A DNA stretch of 51,340 bases, from contig JAMPGN010000005.1 of NCBI GenBank assembly GCA_023663915.1, positions 1 through 51,340 on the forward strand. The letters are read 5' to 3'. Of this stretch, positions 25,606-32,839 are shown piece by piece. The notes under the pieces were generated by a model. It was not told the origin of the DNA. It made no database searches and saw only the letters and a list, made by a program, of their open reading frames with translations. Position numbers and translations under genes: made by a program. The first letter of the stretch is position 1. The number at the start of each line of letters is the position of its first letter. The stretch comes from Eubacterium sp. (GTDB taxonomy: Bacteria; Bacillota_A; Clostridia; Lachnospirales; Lachnospiraceae).

Positions 25606-26318
25606 AAAAGTATACCTCCTCCATTGATTTGAAATTCTTGTCCTGATTCAAATTGCTGTGCGTTACTTACGATGGTATAAACCAGTTCTGCTACCTGCCG
25701 TCGGGTTGTGGGGCAGCCGGATGGCAATAGGTTTCTCCAGGTTTCTTTATCATCTGCTGCGGTCATTCTCGTCTCAACCCAGCCCGGAACAATGGAAAAA
25801 AATTTGATCTTGTTCCGGTATGCTCGGTGGATTGCAGCCTCTGCAGTCAGGCGGAGAATGCCGGCTTTTGAGGCGGAATAGACAGCGTCTGCCCCCGTAC
25901 CGCTCTTGTATGCGGCTACGGATGAGTTGTTGAGGATGACTCCGCCGGTGTGCTGTAGCATCAAGGCACATTCCTGTTTCATGCAAAGTGCCGTGCCAAA
26001 CAGGTTGACGGAGAGAATACGCTGCGCGGTTTCTGGGTCCATCTCGTGAAGGGCTTTTGGTGCGCATCCGATTCCAGCATTGTTAAAAGCTGCATCGGGG
26101 GCACCGCACCATTCAAATAGACGTTCCACCTCTGCGGGATTTGAGATATCCGCATACATAAAGTGAAAATTGTTGTACTGCTTTGCCATTTCGATACCGC
26201 ATGGATCTTCGCGGTTGCTGCCGCATCCGTATACTTTGTAGTCGGCTTCTAGGAATCGGACTGCAGTTTCCTTTCCGATTCCATGGGATGCTCCGGAGAT
26301 AAAAATTTTCTTTTCCAA
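25602..26318 (-). CDS. Short-chain dehydrogenase/reductase (238 aa, TTG start)
   Basis: Classical SDR: cofactor motif FISGASHGIGKETA, NNAG in DAAFNNAGIG, catalytic Ser in NNSSVAAY, and YX3K in VYSASKAGILRL. The C-terminal GQEFQINGGGILL is the usual end. The frame opens at a GTG (26327), but GGAGGTG lies ideally before the TTG at 26318, so the protein probably starts MEKKIFISG. It is the first gene of the six-gene operon. A promoter with a palindromic operator lies 34-62 bp upstream. It would oxidise an alcohol or reduce a ketone of the pathway intermediate. Confidence 0.88.
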   Translation of the reverse strand: MEKKIFISGASHGIGKETAVRFLEADYKVYGCGSNREDPCGIEMAKQYNNFHFMYADISNPAEVERLFEWCGAPDAAFNNAGIGCAPKALHEMDPETAQRILSVNLFGTALCMKQECALMLQHTGGVILNNSSVAAYKSGTGADAVYSASKAGILRLTAEAAIHRAYRNKIKFFSIVPGWVETRMTAADDKETWRNLLPSGCPTTRRQVAELVYTIVSNAQQFESGQEFQINGGGILL

Positions 26319-26342
26319 CAGTGCCACCTCCGTATGTTGGTT

Positions 26343-26380
26343 TATACTATCATTATAGTATATACATATAGAATTTTAAA
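26343..26380 (-). promoter_or_regulatory. Promoter and palindromic operator of the six-gene operon
   Basis: Minus-strand -35 TTTAAA (26375-26380) and -10 TATAAT (26352-26357) are 17 bp apart. Overlapping the -10 is an inverted repeat TATACTAT (26343-26350) and ATAGTATA (26355-26362) with a 4-bp spacer. A repressor bound there would shut the promoter. Which protein binds is not known. Confidence 0.55.
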
Positions 26381-26413
26381 CTCCGCATGGTTACATACAA
26401 GTCGGAGTTTTTA
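26379..26413. terminator. Inverted repeat between the unknown gene and the SDR operon
   Basis: AAACTCCG (26379-26386) and CGGAGTTT are separated by about 17 nt, and T residues follow on the plus strand. It may act as a weak bidirectional terminator after the unknown gene at 26427. The long loop makes this uncertain. Confidence 0.35.
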
Positions 26414-26426
26414 CATGATATTTGAC

Positions 26427-27401
26427 TTAATTATGTTTAGGTGCAAGTTTCCGTCCGTGTTTAGTTTTTACGGTCAATGGTCTCATATGGCAGTTTATGA
26501 GTTTTTCGTCTACGTTTTTCAATAACTGGCTGGGTATAAAATCCGCGTATTCATCGGTGAGCGCACAATGTCGCCAGGTTTCGATATTTTCTAGAATTTC
26601 TTTGAGTGTGTCATCGCGTTTCGTGTTTGTGAAACCGCGGAAATTTTTTCTAAAATTTACGTTTTGCTTTGATTCAGAACACTCTGCAATCTCTTTCTCT
26701 TTCTCTTTATCTTTCTCTTTCGTGATGAAGAGTTTGAGGCGGTTGAAGACATCATAGTCCAGGGTCAAGGCAACACAGAATATATACAATTCATCCTGCG
26801 TCGGGCGAACTTGTCTGAATGTATGGTCTCTTCGGAGGCCAAGAAGAGACCATAGGTGGTGGAAAGATTTAATATCGATTAGTCCGTTACGCTCTTTTTT
26901 GAATAAAAATTGTATGTAGGAATCAAAATCCTGGTAATTGTCATCTGGATTCGGAGGATACAGTGCTAGATTCTTCTGGCTGTAATCGGTCTCTTGATAT
27001 TTCTGGTAGATTGCCTGTTCTAAATCATCCATGGATTCTATGACAAAGTCCTTTTTGCGTTTGAGGATTTCATTTATGATGCAATGGAGCAAATAGTGAT
27101 CGCAGGTTTGAGTAGAATAAAAGTGACATCTATCCAGTTTTTCATTCAGCATTGTATGGATGTGATAAAGGTCAGCTCCGAGCTCTATGATTTTTTCTGA
27201 TGTATCAGGTGTAGTGTCTTTTTTATTGTCGATGACCATATCGTAGGTAAACTTCTCTAAAGACTCATGACAAATATGCTTAAAAACGATCTTTGTGCAT
27301 TCAGACAGCTTTTCTTCTCCCAAAATCATATCGAGGCAGGCGTTGTAATCTTTTTCCCTCATACTTTCGGACATTAAATTTTCGTTTCTTTCATTTGACA
27401 T
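26427..27401 (-). CDS. Protein of unknown function (324 aa)
   Basis: I do not recognise a family. The protein is soluble, rich in charged and aromatic residues, and mostly helical. A Lys/Glu-rich stretch KEKDKEKEKEIAE near residue 232 is probably a coil or linker to a basic C-terminus (RPLTVKTKHGRKLAPKHN). The segment TQDELYIFCVALTLDYDVFN before it resembles the helical repeat that follows XRE domains in some Firmicutes regulators, but no helix-turn-helix is visible. ATG at 27401 has GGAGGAG; the frame is open to 27446. It precedes the biosynthetic operon on the same strand with 108 bp between, so it may be linked in function or be a separate unit. Confidence 0.7.
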   Translation of the reverse strand: MSNERNENLMSESMREKDYNACLDMILGEEKLSECTKIVFKHICHESLEKFTYDMVIDNKKDTTPDTSEKIIELGADLYHIHTMLNEKLDRCHFYSTQTCDHYLLHCIINEILKRKKDFVIESMDDLEQAIYQKYQETDYSQKNLALYPPNPDDNYQDFDSYIQFLFKKERNGLIDIKSFHHLWSLLGLRRDHTFRQVRPTQDELYIFCVALTLDYDVFNRLKLFITKEKDKEKEKEIAECSESKQNVNFRKNFRGFTNTKRDDTLKEILENIETWRHCALTDEYADFIPSQLLKNVDEKLINCHMRPLTVKTKHGRKLAPKHN

Positions 27402-27462
27402 AACAAACTCCTCCAATCTTTGTGTAATGTGGTTATATAGTAACATGAGCAGATATAAAATA

Positions 27463-27492
27463 ATTATATATATAGTTTATCAGATAAAACAA
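27463..27492 (-). promoter_or_regulatory. Possible promoter of the unknown gene
   Basis: Minus-strand TTGTTT (27487-27492) and TATAAT (27463-27468) with an 18-bp spacer, in a very A+T-rich gap. The potassium-channel gene is transcribed divergently from the same gap. Nothing else is seen in 27402-27668. Confidence 0.35.
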
Positions 27493-27668
27493 ACTATTGC
27501 CATAAATCTATTAACATGAGTAGTATTATTTTTACATGGCAAAAAATAAAAATAACAAAGCAATCTTCCCCGTTCTATGTTACTATGGATTCAACAGGGA
27601 CGTTTCACCGCAATCAGCCGGAAACCAAACCATTTCCCAGAAAACACCTACAGGAGATTCCACCCCAA

Positions 27669-29246
27669 ATGAAAGCAAGAAAAAACATCTATCTGCATTT
27701 AATCATCATCATAGCATTCATATATCTCACCCTGCTCCTCATCCTCTACTACTCGGAATCTGCAGACAGCAATGCGATGATCCGGACATTCGGAGATGCC
27801 TTCTGGTATTCGTTAGTGACTTTAACGACAGTAGGATATGGCGACTTGCTACCGGTGACGCCGCTCGGACGTGCGGTGGGAATGGTCTTTTTGCTTCTGT
27901 CTGCAGGGATCATGGTGACAATGCTCGGAGCGGTGGTTTCTTTTGTCGCCAGCGAGGGGCTTCCGTTTCTCATGCTCAGCTTACAGCGGCGCAAGAACTG
28001 GTATTACTTTGCGGACTGCGAAGTGGAATCGAACACGCTTGCTGCCAATATATATAAGGAAGATTCCAATGCGCTTATTATCTATGGTGAGAAAAGAAAC
28101 AGCCGGAGCGAACTCCCGAATTATCCCTGCATCTATGTGAGTGCTTCGCCAGACAGGATCGTGGCAAAGAAGAAGAATACAGGCGAAAAGTGCAAATTCT
28201 TTTTTATGAAGGAAAATGACATTGGTGTCAACAGTCGGGCAGTCAGCCTGCACGAATTGCCGGTGGAGGTCTACGCGAGGACGACGAACGGGCAGGATAA
28301 ACTTTCGGGGAACATCAATTTTTTCCACAGTTATGAGTGCTGTGCCAGACAGTATTGGCGCTCGAAGCCGTTGTGCGCTCAGGAGAAAACGATTGTGCTC
28401 ATCGGGTTTGGAAATTATGGCAGCAGCATTTTGGAGAGGGCGATACTCACCAATGTCATTTCGATCTCCCAGCATGTAACATACCATATTTTTGGAGATG
28501 CGAGGGAATTTCTCATGGTCCATGACCGTCTAGGCGAGGTCTTTTCGCTGAATGAGGAATCCGAGGCGAGGGATTCTCTGGTCTTTCACGAGGAAGCATG
28601 GGCTAAGAATCGTCAGGTTTTGGAGAGGGCTGACCGTATTATCATCTGCGAGGACGATGAGCAGGAAGGATGGAGTATCTTCTGGACGTTGAATAAATAT
28701 TACAGGGTTTCCGGACGCATAGACCTGCGCAGCAGCCGGAAAGTGCCGGGGTTATCTTATTTTGGGGCAAATGAGGATATCTATACATCCCAGCAGATCA
28801 TCCGCACGGATTTAAACAAAGCGGCAGTCATGATCAACGAGATTTTCTGCAGGTCGGTTTCCTATCCGACGCTTAGCTGGAATGAGCTGGATGACTTTCA
28901 CAGACAGTCCAAGATCGTGGCGGCGGATCACCTTTTGATGAAGACGAGGATTCTGCTTGAAGATGAGACGATCACGGAACTGACTGCGGCTACGGCGAAG
29001 AGGGCATACGACAGGTATTGCAGGACAAAGGATTCTGAGACGGCAAGGGAAATGTACCGCAAGTTAGACCATATGCGGTGGCTTCGGTTCTATATCTTTT
29101 ATAATTGGAGTTATGGGGCTGTGCGTGATGATGCGGCGAGACAACACCCGATGCTATGTCCATATGAAGAATTAACGCCGGAGCAGAAGAGGGAAAGGGA
29201 CGCGGCATGGAAACTGTTGGAAAGCATTTCTGCCAAACTTGAATAA
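27669..29246 (+). CDS. Two-TM potassium channel with Rossmann/RCK-like region and RyR domain (525 aa)
   Basis: TM1 (YLHLIIIIAFIYLTLLLILY, residues 8-27), a pore helix with selectivity filter TLTTVGYGDLLP and TM2 (GMVFLLLSAGIMVTMLGAVV) make a K+ channel of the MthK/Kch kind. The cytoplasmic part has a Rossmann motif VLIGFGNYGSSIL near residue 240, as in TrkA-N/RCK gating domains. The last 80 residues (KLDHMRWLRFYIFYNWSYG, RDDAARQHPMLCPYEELTPE) match the RyR repeat, a domain proposed to sense nucleotide-type ligands. ATG at 27669 has AGGAG 12 bases upstream; the frame is open from 27516 but the extra 51 residues look non-conserved. Gating ligand unknown. Confidence 0.82.
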   Translation: MKARKNIYLHLIIIIAFIYLTLLLILYYSESADSNAMIRTFGDAFWYSLVTLTTVGYGDLLPVTPLGRAVGMVFLLLSAGIMVTMLGAVVSFVASEGLPFLMLSLQRRKNWYYFADCEVESNTLAANIYKEDSNALIIYGEKRNSRSELPNYPCIYVSASPDRIVAKKKNTGEKCKFFFMKENDIGVNSRAVSLHELPVEVYARTTNGQDKLSGNINFFHSYECCARQYWRSKPLCAQEKTIVLIGFGNYGSSILERAILTNVISISQHVTYHIFGDAREFLMVHDRLGEVFSLNEESEARDSLVFHEEAWAKNRQVLERADRIIICEDDEQEGWSIFWTLNKYYRVSGRIDLRSSRKVPGLSYFGANEDIYTSQQIIRTDLNKAAVMINEIFCRSVSYPTLSWNELDDFHRQSKIVAADHLLMKTRILLEDETITELTAATAKRAYDRYCRTKDSETAREMYRKLDHMRWLRFYIFYNWSYGAVRDDAARQHPMLCPYEELTPEQKRERDAAWKLLESISAKLE

Positions 29247-29253
29247 CAAAAAG

Positions 29254-29282
29254 TTGTTTTTTCTCATTCAGACTGCTATACT
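29254..29282 (+). promoter_or_regulatory. Promoter of the phosphorelay block
   Basis: TTGTTT (29254-29259) and TATACT (29277-29282), 17 bp apart, lie about 90 bp upstream of the first hybrid kinase and just after the channel gene. No strong terminator separates the two. Confidence 0.5.
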
Positions 29283-29373
29283 TATGTGCAGATGGAATAT
29301 CTGTAGATACCGGCAATGAAACTATGTTTCGGAATGGAAGTTTTTGCAGAAGTGATAAGGGGAGTTGTTACAT

Positions 29374-32300
29374 ATGACAAAGAAAAAGTCTTTGCAGGAG
29401 ATGATTTATGCTGCATTTCTTTTGGCTGCCATGATTATTTTGTTTTTCTGGTTTACAGAGCGCAGCGGCAGTCGGACAGAGGAGCAGAACAGGGAGTATG
29501 CGGCGGATTCCGCAAGGCTCAAGGCGCAGCAGATCAACGATGAGCTGAACAATGCCTTAAGCCGGATTAAAACGTATGCATATTTTATGGAAGACGGGAT
29601 GAGCGGTCCTGTGGTTACGGCGCAGATGCTTGCAAGGATGGAGGAGAACGGTCAGTTTGATGCCATCATGTTTACGGATTATGAGGGAGTGGATTATGCG
29701 TCTGACGGGCGTACCGCCGAAATGGCATGGCGGAATTTTTATCAGGATGGCATTCTTGGAAACAGTGATATTGAGATTGTATTTGACCCGCATTTTTTTG
29801 ATGAAACCATGGCGTGCTTTTATACGCCTGTCCGTTATCAGGGTGAGATTATCGGCGTACTGCGGGGAGCATTTCTAGCGGAGGAGTATCTGAGAAACAT
29901 GCTCTCCACGACGTATTTTGGCGAGGAGGCGAAGGTGTTCTTATGTGCGCCGGATGGCAGGGTGATCGCCAGTTCTGATGGCACAGTTTATGAGGAACAT
30001 CTGATTGATGTGCTGGCACAGACCGGCGTGATTGATGAAACCGCAGCAGGCAAGGTGCGGCAGGTTTTTGAAAATGGCGGGGAGGGCACTTTTGCCTGTG
30101 AGTCTTCCAGTATGACGGACAATATCTGTGCGATTTATCTTCCGGACAATGATTATGTTCTGGTGCAGACATTTCCTAAGAGTATCACACAGCGTATGAT
30201 CAAGGAAGAGAATCTTGCAGGTATCCAGTTGGAGCTTATACTGAGCATCCTGTTTATCGTCTATATCGTTATCATTATCCGTGGAGGAAATAAGCGCAGG
30301 TATCTTGAGACGGAAAACACGGAGATGGGGTATATTATAAGCGGTATCAACACCTTGTTTGCACGCTTTGCCTTGTTTGATTTTGATGCGGACACGTATC
30401 AGTATCTTGCGGGGACAAGACCAGAAGGCGGCGTGATTGCAGACAGCGGAACCTATCAGGAGATGGTGGATTATCTGGCGGCTTCCTCGGAAGAGCACGG
30501 ACGGCAGGAATTTGTTGATTTTATGGATCGGGATGCCGTCGTTGCGGCTATGGCGAAGCACAATGACCTGCGGTATGAACGCCAGGTGGTCAAAGACGGG
30601 CACATAGAATGGGAACACATGAACATGATCTGTCTGGAAAGAAAAGAAGGCAAAGCTGCCAAAGCGCTGTTTATCCGCCAGAATGTGACCGAGATTAAAG
30701 AAAAGGAGCTGCGTATTCAGGCGGAGAAGGCAACTGCAGACCGTAAGGAGCGGCAATATCAGATCGCGATCATGTCCAGCGCTTTCTGCAGGTTTGAGTT
30801 TAATCTGACCAAGGATTGGATTGAGAAGGATATTACTAGAGTCGTAGATGGGGAAACGGTGTCGTTTCTTGAGCGTGCAGGGCTGGCAGCCCCGTGCAGG
30901 GCTTCGGAATGTTTTGATAAATGGAAACAGTTTGTGTTGGAGGAATCGTTAGAAAGTTATTCTTCCGTTATGGATATAGAGAATCTGCGCCAGTGCTATG
31001 AACGGGGCGAGCGGGAAGTGACCGCCGAATATTGGAGCAGCGCTCCCGGACAGGAGCAGATGTGCGTGCGTCAGTCCTTTGTCATGACGAGGGATGACAA
31101 TACGGATGACATTATGGTGATGGTGATATCCAAGGATATCACAGAACAGGTCAGGAAACAGAGGGAGCAGACACAGGCTCTTCAGGATGCGCTTTCACAA
31201 GCACAGCATGCAAACAAGGCGAAAACGACGTTCCTGTCCAATATGTCCCACGATATCCGTACCCCGATGAATGCAATCATAGGATTTTCGACGATTGCCG
31301 TCAGCCATATTGACAACAAGGATCAGGTTCTTGACTGTCTGCAGAAAGTCCTTGCTTCCAGCAACCATCTTCTCAGCCTGATCAACGACATTCTCGATAT
31401 GAGCAGGATCGAGAGCGGCAAGGTGCAGATCAAGGAACAGGAGTGCAATATTCCGGAGCTGATACATAATCTACTGAATATCATCCAGCCGCAGGTCAAG
31501 GCAAAGCAGATCGAACTGTTTATCGATACCTGCGAAGTTGCCAATGAGGATGTGATAGCCGATCCTCTGAAATTGAATCAGGTATTCTTAAATCTGCTGA
31601 GCAATGCGGTGAAGTATACGCCTGCCGGCGGCACGATCTCCTTCCGGATCATACAAAAGACGACTTTCCGGCATGGATATGGCGATTATACGTTTATCAT
31701 CAAGGACAATGGCATCGGCATGTCGCCGGAGTTCGTGGAGCATATCTTCGAGCCGTTTGAGCGGGAGTCCACGGTGACGCAGAGCGGCATTCAGGGAACG
31801 GGGCTTGGCATGGCGATCACCAAGAATATCGTGGAGATGATGAATGGAACGATCAGCGTGCAGAGCGAGGTCGGCAAGGGCAGCACGTTCACGGTAGAAT
31901 TTGGATTAAAGCTTCAGGATACGGAGCAGATCGCGGAACAGATCGCGGAACTGCAAGGGCTTCGTTCGTTAGTTGTGGATGATGACTTAAACACCTGTGA
32001 CAGTGTCAGCAAGATGTTAAAACAGATCGGTCTGCGTTCCGAGTGGACAACTTCGGGCAAGGAGGCGGTGTATCGTGCGAAGAGTGCCCACGACGAGGGG
32101 GATTCCTACCATACATTCATTATTGACTGGCAGATGCCGGGGCTTAGCGGTGTGGAGACGGCGAGACAGATCCGGTCTGTGATCGGCAAGGAGGCGCCCA
32201 TTATTATACTGACTGCCTATGACTGGTCAGATATTGAGGAAGAGGCAAGGGCGGCGGGCGTTACCGCATTCTGTGCGAAGCCACTGTTCATGTCCGATCT

Positions 32301-32757
32301 GAAAACAGTGCTGCTTGCCGCGAACAATCTGCTTGATAAGCAGGAGGAGGTTCCGGAGTGGACGCTGGCAGATTTCCAAGGGAAACGCATTCTTCTCGTA
32401 GAGGACAATGAGCTAAACCGTGAGATCGCCCAGATGATTCTGGAAGAATCGGGATTCCTTGTGGAGACGGCGCCGGATGGCACAGATGCGGTGGCGATCA
32501 TGGAGAAGGCGGAAGAGAATTATTTCGATGCGATCCTGATGGATGTGCAGATGCCGATCATGAACGGTTACGAAGCTACGAGGACGATCCGCGGACTTTC
32601 GAGGGAAGATGTCAAGAATCTGCCGATCATTGCCATGACCGCAAATGCACTTGAGGAAGATAAGGAGGCGGCGATTAAGAACGGAATGAATGCGCATATC
32701 GCCAAACCTCTCGACATGGATATTTTCATATCCGTACTAAAGAAATTTCTTGACTAG
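29374..32757 (+). CDS. Membrane hybrid histidine kinase with extracellular sensor, PAS-like region and two receivers (1127 aa)
   Basis: TM1 (YAAFLLAAMIILFFWF) and TM2 (LELILSILFIVYIVIII, near residue 290) bracket an extracellular dCache-like sensor. Two PAS-like segments follow, then HisKA with FLSNMSHDIRTPMNA (His626), an HATPase domain (NLLSNAVKYTPAGG, DNGIGMSPEF, GTGLGMAIT), REC1 (Asp918 in FIIDWQMPG) and REC2 (Asp1057 in ILMDVQMPIMNG). ATG at 29374 follows GGGGAG; a TTG three codons earlier lacks spacing. Phosphate would pass His to receiver and then probably to the HPt protein at 35818. No DNA-binding output is encoded in this gene. Signal unknown. Confidence 0.9.
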   Translation: MTKKKSLQEMIYAAFLLAAMIILFFWFTERSGSRTEEQNREYAADSARLKAQQINDELNNALSRIKTYAYFMEDGMSGPVVTAQMLARMEENGQFDAIMFTDYEGVDYASDGRTAEMAWRNFYQDGILGNSDIEIVFDPHFFDETMACFYTPVRYQGEIIGVLRGAFLAEEYLRNMLSTTYFGEEAKVFLCAPDGRVIASSDGTVYEEHLIDVLAQTGVIDETAAGKVRQVFENGGEGTFACESSSMTDNICAIYLPDNDYVLVQTFPKSITQRMIKEENLAGIQLELILSILFIVYIVIIIRGGNKRRYLETENTEMGYIISGINTLFARFALFDFDADTYQYLAGTRPEGGVIADSGTYQEMVDYLAASSEEHGRQEFVDFMDRDAVVAAMAKHNDLRYERQVVKDGHIEWEHMNMICLERKEGKAAKALFIRQNVTEIKEKELRIQAEKATADRKERQYQIAIMSSAFCRFEFNLTKDWIEKDITRVVDGETVSFLERAGLAAPCRASECFDKWKQFVLEESLESYSSVMDIENLRQCYERGEREVTAEYWSSAPGQEQMCVRQSFVMTRDDNTDDIMVMVISKDITEQVRKQREQTQALQDALSQAQHANKAKTTFLSNMSHDIRTPMNAIIGFSTIAVSHIDNKDQVLDCLQKVLASSNHLLSLINDILDMSRIESGKVQIKEQECNIPELIHNLLNIIQPQVKAKQIELFIDTCEVANEDVIADPLKLNQVFLNLLSNAVKYTPAGGTISFRIIQKTTFRHGYGDYTFIIKDNGIGMSPEFVEHIFEPFERESTVTQSGIQGTGLGMAITKNIVEMMNGTISVQSEVGKGSTFTVEFGLKLQDTEQIAEQIAELQGLRSLVVDDDLNTCDSVSKMLKQIGLRSEWTTSGKEAVYRAKSAHDEGDSYHTFIIDWQMPGLSGVETARQIRSVIGKEAPIIILTAYDWSDIEEEARAAGVTAFCAKPLFMSDLKTVLLAANNLLDKQEEVPEWTLADFQGKRILLVEDNELNREIAQMILEESGFLVETAPDGTDAVAIMEKAEENYFDAILMDVQMPIMNGYEATRTIRGLSREDVKNLPIIAMTANALEEDKEAAIKNGMNAHIAKPLDMDIFISVLKKFLD

Positions 32758-32839
32758 TCTATAAACAGATGTAAACGGAAACAGGTTGGGACCCTGCATC
32801 GGGGAAGTGCAGGCGTATTGTGTAATAGGGGCTAAGAAA

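Noticed and set aside
18961..26318. Capsule or O-antigen locus
   Set aside because: No polymerase, flippase or undecaprenyl-phosphate transferase is present, and the radical SAM plus MalQ content does not fit.
27669..29246. CBASS-type effector
   Set aside because: No cyclase gene lies nearby, so a defence assignment for the RyR channel is not supported here.
32758..32839. Riboswitch between the first two kinases
   Set aside because: Only one 6-bp hairpin (CCTGCA/TGCAGG) is present; no aptamer core is recognised.
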